The notes beneath the pieces were generated by a model, which was not told where the DNA came from, did not search any database, and saw only the letters and a list, made by a program, of their open reading frames with translations. A program made the position numbers and the translations under genes. 18,619 bases of DNA from Bacillota bacterium (GTDB lineage: Bacteria > Bacillota > Bacilli > Paenibacillales > Paenibacillaceae): positions 1 through 18,619 of the forward strand of contig JAEZCJ010000214.1 of assembly GCA_023433615.1 (NCBI GenBank). The letters run 5' to 3'. Shown in pieces: positions 7,069 through 14,509 of this stretch. Numbering within the stretch: position 1 is the first letter of the stretch; each line of letters begins with the position of its first letter.

Positions 7069-7779
7069 GTGGACGAAACGGCAAGGCTGGAGGTCGAGAT
7101 TCGGTCGGCAGGTTACGAGGAGAAGGAGCCGATCGTGCGGGATGTGCGGTTCACGGTCGGAGCAGGCCGGATGATCGGGTTGATCGGGCCGAACGGCGCG
7201 GGCAAGAGCACGACGATCAAGACGATCCTCGGGCTGCTGAAGCATGTGGACGGCTCGATCCGCTTCGGCGGCGCGACCGGGCGGTACGCCTATGTGCCGG
7301 AGCATCCGGTGATGTATGAATATTTTACGCTGTGGGAGCATCTGCGGCTGGCAGCGTCCGCCTTCGGGATGGACGAGCAGGCGTTCGCGGGCAAGGCAGA
7401 GGCGCTGCTCGAGCGCTTCCGTCTCGCCGATGTGCGGCACGAACTGCCGACCAAGTTCTCCAAGGGCATGCAGCAGAAGCTGATGCTGATCATCGGCTTC
7501 ATGCTCGAGCCGGATATCTATATCGTCGACGAGCCGTTCATCGGTCTGGACCCGAGAGCGACCAAGGACCTGCTCGACCTGCTCGAATCCGAGCGGGAGC
7601 GGGGGGCGGGCATTCTCATGTCGACGCACGTACTGGATACCGCCGAGCGCATCTGCGACGGGTTCGTGCTCGTGAATCAAGGCTCCGTCGTTGCGCAGGG
7701 CACGCTCGATGACGTGCGGAACGTGTCCGGCTGCGGACCGGATGCTCCGTTATTCGATTGCTTCCACGCGCTTACGTAA
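7069..7779 (+). CDS. ecsA: ABC transporter ATP-binding protein EcsA
   Basis: From GTG 7069 the product has 236 residues. It shows Walker A GPNGAGKST (40-48), signature FSKGMQQK (130-137), Walker B DIYIVDEP (149-156) and the switch His in MSTHVLD (H187). The Q-loop region reads YVPEHPVMYE without a typical glutamine, matching the YIPETPVLYE that I recall from Bacillus EcsA. EcsA powers the Ecs membrane complex; in B. subtilis ecs mutants are defective in protein secretion, competence, sporulation and RasP-dependent cleavage of the sigma-W anti-sigma factor. The start is GTG because GAAGGGAG at 7053-7060 is well placed; the open frame further upstream runs through the preceding terminator. A weak promoter (TTGCGA 7000-7005, TATACA 7025-7030, 19-base spacer) may serve it. 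The ecsB gene follows after 13 bases. Confidence 0.85.
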   Translation: MDETARLEVEIRSAGYEEKEPIVRDVRFTVGAGRMIGLIGPNGAGKSTTIKTILGLLKHVDGSIRFGGATGRYAYVPEHPVMYEYFTLWEHLRLAASAFGMDEQAFAGKAEALLERFRLADVRHELPTKFSKGMQQKLMLIIGFMLEPDIYIVDEPFIGLDPRATKDLLDLLESERERGAGILMSTHVLDTAERICDGFVLVNQGSVVAQGTLDDVRNVSGCGPDAPLFDCFHALT

Positions 7780-7792
7780 GGGGGTCACGGAG

Positions 7793-9034
7793 ATGATTTG
7801 GACGCAAGGCCGTCTGCTGCACACGCGTATCAAGCGCTTCTGGATCGACCAATACCGCGTATGGAAGACGGCGCTCGATTGGACGGTATGGGTCTATTTT
7901 ATCGTGCCCGGACTGTGGATCGGCGGAGGCACTTACCGCGAGCTGTGGCTCGAGCCGCCGGAATGGCTGCTCGCAACGCCTGAGCTTGCGGTGCTCGTGA
8001 TTCCGATTCTCTCGTTATTCATCGGCAGGCAACGCACGTTCCTCGAGGATGCGGACATGCTCTTCTTAACGCAGAGGCAGCCATGGATCCGCCGCCTAAT
8101 CGCCGGAGGCGCGATCTACACGCTCGCGATCCAACTGGTCACCACGGCGCTTGTGTTCGGCGTCATGCTGCTCTGGCTCATGAAGGGCCTTGGGCTCTCG
8201 CCAGCCGCAATTGTCGCATGGGCCCTCAGCACCGTCTGCTGCAAGGCCGCGGTTACGATTCAGCGGCATCTCATCGAGGCACGATGGCGCGGCTGGCGGC
8301 GATGGCTGCTGCAGGTTGCCGCAGCCATCGCAATCATCGTTGCCTACGGCTGGGTGTCGCTGCATGGCTTCGATCGTCCGGAATTTCTGATCGCCTTCGC
8401 GATGCTCGTGCTCGCCGCCTGGTTCCTCGGGCTGCGTTACAAGCTTGGCGCCAGGGGCGATTTCGCCTTCGATGCGCAAGCGGAGCGTAAGGCACGGCTC
8501 GCCAGCACGGATCTGCTGCTCACGACCGTCATGGAGCGGAAGCCGACAATCCGCCTATCGAAGCCTGTGGTCTTCAAGAAGTCAGGCCGGCTGCTGCGCG
8601 GATCGGATGCAGGCACGATGCTGGCGGAGATGCGGATGAAGGCTTGGCTGCGCAAGCTGGCTAATGTCCAGCTCTGGCTCGGATTCTTCGGCGCATCCAC
8701 CACGGCAGTGCTCGTATCGCCCGGCTGGCTGGCGCTCACGCTAGCGGGGACGCTGCCGCTATTCGCCGCGATCTGGATGCAGAAGCAGTGGAGGGAGTGG
8801 CTCGAGGAACCGTTCATCGCGCAGTTCAAGTGGGAGAAGCCCGCGTTGCGGAAGGGGGCTTCCGTGTCGCGTTTCTGGCTGCTCGCGCCTGGCGCCGCAT
8901 GGCTGGCATCGTTGGCAGGCTGGCAATACGGAGGCTGGGAGGTCATGTGGGCATCGCTCCCGCTCGGCATCGGGGTCTGGTGGCTGCTCAATGCGGGGCT
9001 GGCCGAGGTCATGGCGCCGAACAATCAGCCGTAG
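7793..9034 (+). CDS. ecsB: EcsB-family ABC transporter membrane protein
   Basis: From ATG 7793 the product has 413 residues, close to the Bacillus EcsB length of about 400. It is strongly hydrophobic, with about six to eight membrane segments in two groups and a basic cytoplasmic stretch around residues 220-290. The segment GRQRTFLEDADMLFL after the first helices matches the EcsB pattern. The start is set by AAGGGGG (7778-7784), 8 bases upstream and touching the ecsA stop; the longer open frame from 7691 lies inside ecsA and is not used. Together with EcsA it forms a heteromeric ABC complex of exporter type, with an incompletely known substrate. No ecsC-like gene follows. No terminator is visible after the stop. 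Confidence 0.82.
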   Translation: MIWTQGRLLHTRIKRFWIDQYRVWKTALDWTVWVYFIVPGLWIGGGTYRELWLEPPEWLLATPELAVLVIPILSLFIGRQRTFLEDADMLFLTQRQPWIRRLIAGGAIYTLAIQLVTTALVFGVMLLWLMKGLGLSPAAIVAWALSTVCCKAAVTIQRHLIEARWRGWRRWLLQVAAAIAIIVAYGWVSLHGFDRPEFLIAFAMLVLAAWFLGLRYKLGARGDFAFDAQAERKARLASTDLLLTTVMERKPTIRLSKPVVFKKSGRLLRGSDAGTMLAEMRMKAWLRKLANVQLWLGFFGASTTAVLVSPGWLALTLAGTLPLFAAIWMQKQWREWLEEPFIAQFKWEKPALRKGASVSRFWLLAPGAAWLASLAGWQYGGWEVMWASLPLGIGVWWLLNAGLAEVMAPNNQP

Positions 9035-9112
9035 CATGATTTGTGCCGATTAGGGGTAACGTAAGGGCGAACCAAACCAATTACCTTCCCGACGAAAGGC
9101 AGGGCGCTCACG

Positions 9113-9541
9113 TTGCATCCTAACCATGCCATACAATTCGCGTTCCAAGACGAGCATGACGCTGCCATGGCGTACGTTACGCTGAACGAGCTTGGCTACT
9201 TGCCGGTCAAGAACGGCGACCATGTCCATATCCATCTGGAGCGGGGCGATCTGACCTCGGCGCTGGAGATCGCGATGGCGCACGGCGGCCAGCTGTGCAG
9301 CCAAGCCGCCCTGCAAGAAGATGCGATGCTGGCTGGCGCGTACGACATGAACGCGATCCCGATCCCGGCACACACCGTGAACGAGGATTGGGTCGATGCG
9401 TATGCGATGGAAGCGTCCGATGAGCTAGGCGATGCGCCGCAGCCCCAGCTGCGGAACCGGGACGAGGCCGGCGCGGATGACGGCTTGTTCGACCCCGACG
9501 ATCGATCCTACGGCTTCTTCTCCGGCGATGTCAGAGCGTAG
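9113..9541 (+). CDS. Small acidic protein of unknown function
   Basis: I do not recognise this 142-residue product. Residues 1-60 alternate strand- and helix-like stretches (AIQFAFQDEHDAAMAYVTLNE, then HVHIHLERGDLTSALEIA) that could form a small ferredoxin-like beta-alpha-beta fold. Residues 61-100 contain a single Cys (C62). Residues 100-142 are acidic, rich in D, G and P, and probably disordered, ending in DDRSYGFFSGDVRA. The start is TTG 9113, about 8 bases behind CAGGG; the next in-frame ATG (9167) would remove the first predicted strand. Codon use matches the neighbours. It sits 78 bases after ecsB and converges with the flavoprotein gene 21 bases downstream, and no strong terminator lies between. 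It could be co-transcribed with ecsAB. There is no signal peptide or membrane helix. Confidence 0.7.
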   Translation: MHPNHAIQFAFQDEHDAAMAYVTLNELGYLPVKNGDHVHIHLERGDLTSALEIAMAHGGQLCSQAALQEDAMLAGAYDMNAIPIPAHTVNEDWVDAYAMEASDELGDAPQPQLRNRDEAGADDGLFDPDDRSYGFFSGDVRA

Positions 9542-9562
9542 CGCATGCTGCGCTTCTGTCAT

Positions 9563-10867
9563 CTACTCAGCTAGATCCGCAGCCGCCGAGCTGCCTGCCG
9601 TATGGCCCGTCGTAAAAGCAGCCGTAATATTGTAACCGCCCGTATATCCGTGAATGTCCAGCACTTCCCCGCAGAAGTACAGCCCGCCCATCAGCTTCGA
9701 GCGCATCGTCCGCGGATCGACTTCCTTCAGGGCGACGCCGCCGCCCGTAACGAACGCTTCCTCGAGCGACAGCGTCCCGTTGACGCGCACCGGCAGACCC
9801 TTGATGCGCTGCGTGAGCGCCGTCCAAGCCTGCCTATTAATGTTGTCGTACGTGACTTCCGGCGATAGACCGCTCTCCCGAAGCAGGAATAACAGCACGC
9901 GCTCTTGAAAGAGCGGCCGAAGCACGTTCTTCACGGCTCGCTTCGGTTCGTCCTTGGCAAGGCCCAGCGTCAGCTCATAGACGTCCGCTTCGTTCTTATC
10001 CGGCATCATATCGATCGTCACGAGCGCGTGCGGAGCTCCCTCAGCATCACCCGTGCGCCCGTCCTTCGCTTCCGCTTGCTTAAGCGCCTTCAACACGAAT
10101 TGGCTGCAGCGGAGCGCGATAGGTCCGGACAGGCCGAAGTGCGTGAAGATCATGTCCCCGTCGTGGCGGATCAGCTTCTTCCCCTTGGCGTTCCAGACGG
10201 TCATGCCGACGCCGCGCAGCGAGACGCCCTGCAGCTCGCGGCTCCGAATCCACGGCTCGTCCGACGTCAGCGGCACTTCGGTCGGGTAGAGCTCCGTAAT
10301 GGTATGCCCGGCATCGACTGCCCAAGGATAGCCGTCGCCCGTGCTGCCCGTATGCGGAACGGACTTGCCGCCGGTCGCGACGACAACGGCGCGCGACGCA
10401 ATCGTCTCGCCGTCCGCTAACCTGACGCCCCGCACGCGGCCGGCTTCATAGAGCACCTCGGCCACGGGCCGATTCACCAGCATGCGAACGCCCTCGGACC
10501 GGGCTTTGCCGACCAGCGCATCGACGACCGTCTTCGCCTTGTCGGACACCGGGAACATGCGCCCGTTGTCTTCTTCCTTCAGCCGAATGCCGAGCGATTC
10601 GAAGAACGCGATAATGTCGCGGTTGCCGAACTGCGCCAGGGCGCTGTGCAGGAATCTGCCGTTGCCCGGGATGTGGCGGATGATCTCGTCGACTTCCTTC
10701 GCATTCGTCACGTTGCAGCGCCCGCCGCCCGAGATGCCGAGTTTGCGGCCGAGCTTGTCTCCTTTATCGATCAGCAGCACGGAAGCGCCTCCGCCGGCTG
10801 CCGCGATGGAAGCCATCAGTCCGGATGGTCCGCCGCCTATTACGATAATATCGATCATGTCATTCAT
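9563..10867 (-). CDS. NAD(P)/FAD-dependent oxidoreductase, BaiN/HI0933 (YtfP-like) family
   Basis: The 434-residue product opens with a classic FAD-binding Rossmann motif (IIVIGGGPSGLMAS, residues about 7-20) and the family block LGRKLGISGGGRCNVTN (about 39-55). A later Gly motif (VVVATGGKSVPHTGS) and the C-terminal block GGLYFCGEVLDIHGYTGGYN, which closes the FAD site, complete the HI0933/BaiN pattern. Length and gene content match B. subtilis YtfP. The family members are flavoproteins of mostly unknown substrate; the BaiN name comes from a clostridial bile-acid gene and should not be carried over as a function. The start MNDM is preferred over the Met three codons later because AGGA lies 7 bases before it. 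It is transcribed divergently from the hydrolase gene. Cytosolic. Confidence 0.88.
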   Translation of the reverse strand: MNDMIDIIVIGGGPSGLMASIAAAGGGASVLLIDKGDKLGRKLGISGGGRCNVTNAKEVDEIIRHIPGNGRFLHSALAQFGNRDIIAFFESLGIRLKEEDNGRMFPVSDKAKTVVDALVGKARSEGVRMLVNRPVAEVLYEAGRVRGVRLADGETIASRAVVVATGGKSVPHTGSTGDGYPWAVDAGHTITELYPTEVPLTSDEPWIRSRELQGVSLRGVGMTVWNAKGKKLIRHDGDMIFTHFGLSGPIALRCSQFVLKALKQAEAKDGRTGDAEGAPHALVTIDMMPDKNEADVYELTLGLAKDEPKRAVKNVLRPLFQERVLLFLLRESGLSPEVTYDNINRQAWTALTQRIKGLPVRVNGTLSLEEAFVTGGGVALKEVDPRTMRSKLMGGLYFCGEVLDIHGYTGGYNITAAFTTGHTAGSSAAADLAE

Positions 10868-10916
10868 GATGGAATCCTGCCCTTCTCGGCGGCAATCTCA
10901 TGCAGCCGCCATTCTC

Positions 10917-10944
10917 ATTGTACCCGCCTCATGCCTAGAGTAAA
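10917..10944 (-). promoter_or_regulatory. Divergent promoter for the flavoprotein gene
   Basis: Read on the minus strand, TTTACT (10944-10939) and TACAAT (10922-10917) are 16 bases apart. The predicted start is about 40-45 bases ahead of the ATG at 10867. It lies back to back with the promoter of the hydrolase gene. Confidence 0.45.
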
Positions 10945-10948
10945 AGGG

Positions 10949-10978
10949 TTTACGGCAACGAGAGCATTCGCCGATAAT
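10949..10978 (+). promoter_or_regulatory. Promoter for the alpha/beta hydrolase gene
   Basis: TTTACG at 10949-10954 and GATAAT at 10973-10978 are 18 bases apart. The start would fall near 10985, leaving a leader of about 32 bases with GAGGAG at 11001-11006. Confidence 0.45.
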
Positions 10979-11016
10979 GAAGAGAGACTTACATCGGAAC
11001 GAGGAGATGATCGGCA

Positions 11017-11838
11017 ATGCGATTAGGTACAGGCGAACCGTATATTCATTCCTATCCCCAGCCGGAGCAAGGTGCGGAGGCAGTCGTATGCATCGTCCAC
11101 GGGATGGGTGAGCACGGAGGGAGGTATCGGCATGTCGCGGACGTTCTGCGCGGGGCAGGAATCGCTACATACGCGATCGATCAGCAAGGTCACGGCCATG
11201 CCTCCGGCAAAAGAGGGCATGCGGCATCCGTTCTCCACTTGGCTGAGGATGCGGCGCGCATGGTCGAGCAGGCTTCGGAGCGTCATCCGGGATTGCCGTT
11301 GTTCCTGTATGGGCACAGCATGGGCGGCAATGTCGCGCTAAGCTGCGCGCTGCGGAAGCGGCCCGCGATAGCCGGGTTGATCCTCAGCAGCCCATGGCTG
11401 CGGCTCGCATTCGATCCGCCGCCGCTCAAGGTCGCTGTCGGCCGCGCGATCGGCGCCGTCTGGCCGACCTTAACGATGCGGACCGGGCTCAAGAACGGCG
11501 CGTTGTATCGGAACGAGAAGCTTAGCGGCGATGACCGGCGTGACCAACTGCTGCATACCCGAATATCCGCTGCCCTGTTCTTCTCGCTTCGAGACGAGGG
11601 CGAACGATCGATTCGTGCGGCTGCCGAACTGGATGTGCCGCTGCTGCTGTTCCATGGAACGGCCGACAGCGTGACCTCGCATGCGGCAAGCAGCGAGTTG
11701 GCAGGCCGGCTAGGCGATGGCTGCACGTTCCTCTCCGTAGACGGGGGCTATCATGAGCTGCACAACGATATCGGTTCCGAACAACTGCTGGCAAGGGTCA
11801 TTGCATGGATCGAGACGAATGCATCGCGTATACAGTAG
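11017..11838 (+). CDS. Alpha/beta hydrolase (monoacylglycerol lipase / lysophospholipase-like)
   Basis: The 273-residue product has the Hydrolase_4 (serine aminopeptidase S33 / lysophospholipase) pattern. The oxyanion segment HGMGEHGGRY lies at 28-37. The nucleophile elbow GHSMGGN gives S101, the acid is D217 in HGTADSVT and the base is H246 in GGYHELHND. A lid-like region with SSPWLRLAF and the following amphipathic stretch spans about 124-200. The residues for the catalytic triad are all present, so an active esterase, probably on monoglycerides or lysophospholipids, is expected; the substrate is inferred from the family. There is no signal peptide, so it acts in the cytosol. The start ATG 11017 has GAGGAG 10 bases upstream. 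The gene has its own promoter and stands apart from the kinase unit, which begins 112 bases later. Confidence 0.87.
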   Translation: MRLGTGEPYIHSYPQPEQGAEAVVCIVHGMGEHGGRYRHVADVLRGAGIATYAIDQQGHGHASGKRGHAASVLHLAEDAARMVEQASERHPGLPLFLYGHSMGGNVALSCALRKRPAIAGLILSSPWLRLAFDPPPLKVAVGRAIGAVWPTLTMRTGLKNGALYRNEKLSGDDRRDQLLHTRISAALFFSLRDEGERSIRAAAELDVPLLLFHGTADSVTSHAASSELAGRLGDGCTFLSVDGGYHELHNDIGSEQLLARVIAWIETNASRIQ

Positions 11839-11877
11839 CGTATAGCATTCGCGTCTATCAAGTCTATTGTGCAATCA

Positions 11878-11906
11878 TTGTAAATTCAGGGAGGTTGTGC
11901 TTTAAT
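11878..11906 (+). promoter_or_regulatory. Promoter candidate for the sensor kinase unit
   Basis: TTGTAA at 11878-11883 and TTTAAT at 11901-11906 are separated by exactly 17 bases (four and five matches of six to consensus). The start would be near 11913, about 38 bases before the GTG. A sporulation-sigma promoter was considered but not convincing. Confidence 0.5.
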
Positions 11907-11950
11907 CGGAAGTAGCGTGTCTATGGCAGACGGCGGAGGAGATCGGAACC

Positions 11951-13615
11951 GTGCTCGATCATATGTTACTGCAGCTATTCCTTGCCCTTGTGCCTGTCTT
12001 TGCTTTCCTGATCTGGCATGATCGGCCCGATAGACAGAAGGACGTGGCCTTCTTCATCAGCGTGTTCTCGGCCATCGCTCTCATTCTCTGCATGATCCTA
12101 TCCTCGCGATTAGAGAACGGTGCGGATTGGGATAATCGAACGATTCCCTATTTGCTTGGTTCCTTATATGGCGGTTACGCAGGGGCTGCGGCACTATCTG
12201 CGATCTTCATTGCCATGCGATTGTTCTATCTGGACACCGCGGCAGAGATCGTCAGCTTGATCTGCTTCGTCGCACTCGTCGTGCCGCTTGTCGTAGCGGC
12301 GGCTGGCCGCTTCAAGCGGGCGAAGCAGGGCTGGAAAATCCGGGTGGCCCTGCTGATCCATCTGATGTACAATTTCGTGATTATGGCGGTAGGAGCGATC
12401 TACGAGTATCCATCTTCTATGGCCGACTCGCTGCAATTCTTATGGATGATCGTCTACTTGGCCTGGACAGTCGGCATTCTATGGGCAGCCATCTATCTCA
12501 TCGAAGGCGCTCAAGAGAAGCTCCAGCTGCAGCAGCAGCTGCAGACGATGTCGAACAATTACCGCAATGCCGTCCAGAAGCTGCAGCAATTCATCGACTT
12601 GACGCCGCTCGGCGTCGTGCTGGTCGATCAACACGGCATCATTACGCATATTAACGATCAGGCGATCCGCTTCATTCGCAGCAAGAACACGATCATCGAT
12701 CGAATGTCGCTGACGGGCAGACCGTATACGGACTTGTCGGACGGAACGAAGTCCGACGTGGATTGCATCCTCATCCGACAGGCGCTGCTAGGCGACGGCC
12801 CGTGCCGCGAGGTTGTAGAGGATAGTAACCGCATACATCTGAAGACCGGGTTTACCGTGCGGGATGTGGCGACGAACGCCATAATCGGAGCGGCGGTCAT
12901 CTCGCATGACATTACCGAGGTTACGCGGCTTAAGGACGAGATCACCCGTGTCGAACGATTAAGCTTGGTCGGTCAGATGGCCGCGAGCATCACGCACGAG
13001 ATTCGCAATCCGATGGCCGTCATCCGCGGCTTCATCCAGCTTATGCGCGAACGAAGCCCGGGTCATCAGCACGAATATTACCGCATCATCATGGAAGAAC
13101 TGGACCGCGCGAACAGCATCATTAACGACTTTCTCTCGCTGGCTCAGAACCGTATCGTCGAGATGGAGGTGCGGTCGCTCCATGATATCCTGAATGATCT
13201 GAGTCCGCTCTTATGGGCGGATGCGAATATGCGCGGGCAGAGCATCGAGATGGATCTCTGCGAGGAGATGCCTGCGTTCGAAATGAACGAGAAAGAGATG
13301 AAGCAATTGATTCTGAATCTGGCCCGCAACGGCATGGAGGCGATGACCGATAAAGGGCTGCTCGCCATTCGGACGCGCATAACGGCCGACAATCGGATCG
13401 AGCTGTTGGTCGCGGATACCGGAACGGGCATCCCTGCCGATAAGCTGAGTAAGCTGTTCGAGCCGTTCTTCACGACGAAGTCGCGCGGGACAGGCTTGGG
13501 ACTTGCGCTCTGTCTGAGCATCGTGGAGCGGCATAACGGCAGGATCGACGTACAGTCGGTCGAGGGCAGCGGTACGACCTTCATCGTCTCGTTCCCGCTT
13601 GGCCAATCAGCATAA
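11951..13615 (+). CDS. Membrane sensor histidine kinase (5TM-5TMR_LYT-like, PAS, HisKA, HATPase)
   Basis: The 554-residue product starts with about five to six membrane helices (residues 5-185) resembling the 5TMR-LYT sensor of LytS and KinB-type kinases, including LLGSLYGGYAGA. A coiled linker rich in Q and L (187-213) leads to a PAS domain (about 212-325). HisKA follows with SITHEIRNP, phospho-acceptor H349, then the ATPase domain with the N box (NLARNGMEAM), G1 box (ADTGTGIP), FEPFFTTK and GTGLGLAL. All catalytic motifs are intact. GTG 11951 is chosen because GGAGGAG lies about 10 bases upstream; an ATG four codons later lacks a well-spaced site. No response regulator is adjacent, so it is an orphan kinase, as in the Spo0A phosphorelay (a KinB-like role is an inference). 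The Lgt-like gene follows after 14 bases. Confidence 0.9.
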   Translation: MLDHMLLQLFLALVPVFAFLIWHDRPDRQKDVAFFISVFSAIALILCMILSSRLENGADWDNRTIPYLLGSLYGGYAGAAALSAIFIAMRLFYLDTAAEIVSLICFVALVVPLVVAAAGRFKRAKQGWKIRVALLIHLMYNFVIMAVGAIYEYPSSMADSLQFLWMIVYLAWTVGILWAAIYLIEGAQEKLQLQQQLQTMSNNYRNAVQKLQQFIDLTPLGVVLVDQHGIITHINDQAIRFIRSKNTIIDRMSLTGRPYTDLSDGTKSDVDCILIRQALLGDGPCREVVEDSNRIHLKTGFTVRDVATNAIIGAAVISHDITEVTRLKDEITRVERLSLVGQMAASITHEIRNPMAVIRGFIQLMRERSPGHQHEYYRIIMEELDRANSIINDFLSLAQNRIVEMEVRSLHDILNDLSPLLWADANMRGQSIEMDLCEEMPAFEMNEKEMKQLILNLARNGMEAMTDKGLLAIRTRITADNRIELLVADTGTGIPADKLSKLFEPFFTTKSRGTGLGLALCLSIVERHNGRIDVQSVEGSGTTFIVSFPLGQSA

Positions 13616-13629
13616 GGAGGAGGCGCGAC

Positions 13630-14304
13630 ATGCCGGATGCCATATCGCTCGGGCCGCTGAGCATCAGCGGGCTCGTGCTGTCGGCAGCATTATCAGGCGC
13701 GGCCGGACTGCTGATCCTGTATGTCTGGGTGAAGCAAGCGGCTGCCATCCGATCGGGGCCTTGGCTCGAGCTGGCTGCGGTGGCTGTCCCGATCGTTGTA
13801 TTGTGTTGGAAATTCGGCATCCTATGGCGAGACCCTTCGCTCCTCTGGGAACGGCCGGGTCTCGTGCTATTAATGACCGGCGGCGGTGTCGAAGCTGCCG
13901 CAGGCTGCGTGCTCGCCCTCATCTATTGGTTCTTGGCGGCGAGGAAGCGCAAGCTGTCGCCATGGCTCGCGGCAGATGCGCTGGCCATTGCGATCGCGGG
14001 CGGCATTGGCGTCTGGTGTCTCCTGTCGGCCCCGGCCTACCGCTGGGGTTATGCGATTGTCTGCGCAGCGGTGCTGTACCGGCTGTTCCGGCAGCGGGAC
14101 GGCGATCGCCAAGCATTCGGCGGGGCGGCGATCGCGTTCTGCTACGGCATCGGCGCAGGGACGCTCGCCGTAAGCTTGTTCCTGCCCCCGCCGCCGTTCG
14201 CTCCGCCGATCGAGTGGCTCGGGCTGCCCGAGCGCCAGTGGCTGATGATCGGGACGGGCTTGCTCGGCGTCCTGCTGCAGGCAGGCAAGGAACGGACGGG
14301 ATAA
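13630..14304 (+). CDS. Lgt-like integral membrane protein lacking catalytic residues
   Basis: The 224-residue product has about seven hydrophobic segments and follows the order of prolipoprotein diacylglyceryl transferase (Lgt) landmarks: SLGPLSI at the start (Lgt: IGPLxI), LLMTGGGVEAAAG (83-86 TGGG, where Lgt has HGG), YWFLAARKRKLSPWLAADALA, AIAGGIGVW (Lgt: GRxGN), YGIGAG (172-177; Lgt: YGIGRF) and a terminal segment like ERQWLMIGTGLLGVLL. The His of HGG and the Arg of both GRxGN and YGIGR are absent, and the protein is shorter than Lgt (about 260-290). It therefore looks like a non-enzymatic relative. A perfect AAGGAGGAGG overlaps the kinase stop, so it is co-translated with the kinase and may be its membrane partner (inference). 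A 249-residue open frame on the same strand (13599-14348) is a shadow. Confidence 0.75.
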   Translation: MPDAISLGPLSISGLVLSAALSGAAGLLILYVWVKQAAAIRSGPWLELAAVAVPIVVLCWKFGILWRDPSLLWERPGLVLLMTGGGVEAAAGCVLALIYWFLAARKRKLSPWLAADALAIAIAGGIGVWCLLSAPAYRWGYAIVCAAVLYRLFRQRDGDRQAFGGAAIAFCYGIGAGTLAVSLFLPPPPFAPPIEWLGLPERQWLMIGTGLLGVLLQAGKERTG

Positions 14305-14307
14305 CCG

Positions 14308-14338
14308 CTTCCGATGGTGCGCATACTAGCATCGGAAG
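14308..14338 (+). promoter_or_regulatory. Stem-loop partly covering the next ribosome site
   Basis: CTTCCGATG (14308-14316) and CATCGGAAG (14330-14338) are perfect 9-bp arms with a 13-base loop. The last bases of the 3' arm (AAG) are also the first bases of AAGGAGG (14336-14342), the ribosome site of the 47-residue gene. No T tract follows, so it is not a standard terminator. Confidence 0.6.
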
Positions 14339-14350
14339 GAGGCGGTAATC

Positions 14351-14494
14351 ATGCCTAAGAATAATGAGCGCGAAAGCGGCGCCGAAACGTATACGGGACC
14401 CAGCAAGTCCGGCAAGGGGCGAAGCGGTTCCGCTCAGCCGGGAACTCCAGGCTACGACAAGAAGCTCGATGGACCGAATCGGCCTTCGGTCTAG
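14351..14494 (+). CDS. Small hydrophilic protein, 47 residues, possibly spore-associated
   Basis: The ATG has a perfect AAGGAGG 8 bases upstream, and the frame runs 47 codons to a TAG. The product is highly charged and rich in G, S, K and P, has no hydrophobic segment, and reads MPKNNERESG at the start and YDKKLDGPNRPSV at the end. Such composition is that of small disordered proteins, including small acid-soluble spore proteins such as SspP (similar PGxP then KK pattern), but the resemblance is slight. It sits 46 bases after the Lgt-like gene and 15 bases before the DUF3905-like gene, in the same direction, so it belongs to the kinase operon. A hairpin overlaps its ribosome site. The strong ribosome site and packing make it a real gene; the function is unknown. 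Confidence 0.75.
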   Translation: MPKNNERESGAETYTGPSKSGKGRSGSAQPGTPGYDKKLDGPNRPSV

Positions 14495-14509
14495 CTGGAG
14501 GTGACAGCT

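Noticed and set aside
9540..9554. Short hairpin AGCGC-N5-GCGCT between the convergent genes as a terminator
   Set aside because: The stem is only 5 bp and no T tract follows on either strand.
9905..10420. Plus-strand open frame of 171 codons
   Set aside because: It is a shadow of the minus-strand flavoprotein; there is no ribosome site and the composition is Arg-rich.
11888..11912. Sporulation sigma-H-like promoter before the kinase (GGGAGGTT ... GGAAGT)
   Set aside because: The match is poor and a better-spaced sigma-A pair is present at 11878-11906.
13599..14348. Plus-strand open frame of 249 codons overlapping the Lgt-like gene
   Set aside because: Its product is Arg/Ala-rich and without hydrophobic pattern, while the other frame has a perfect ribosome site, membrane helices and Lgt-like order.
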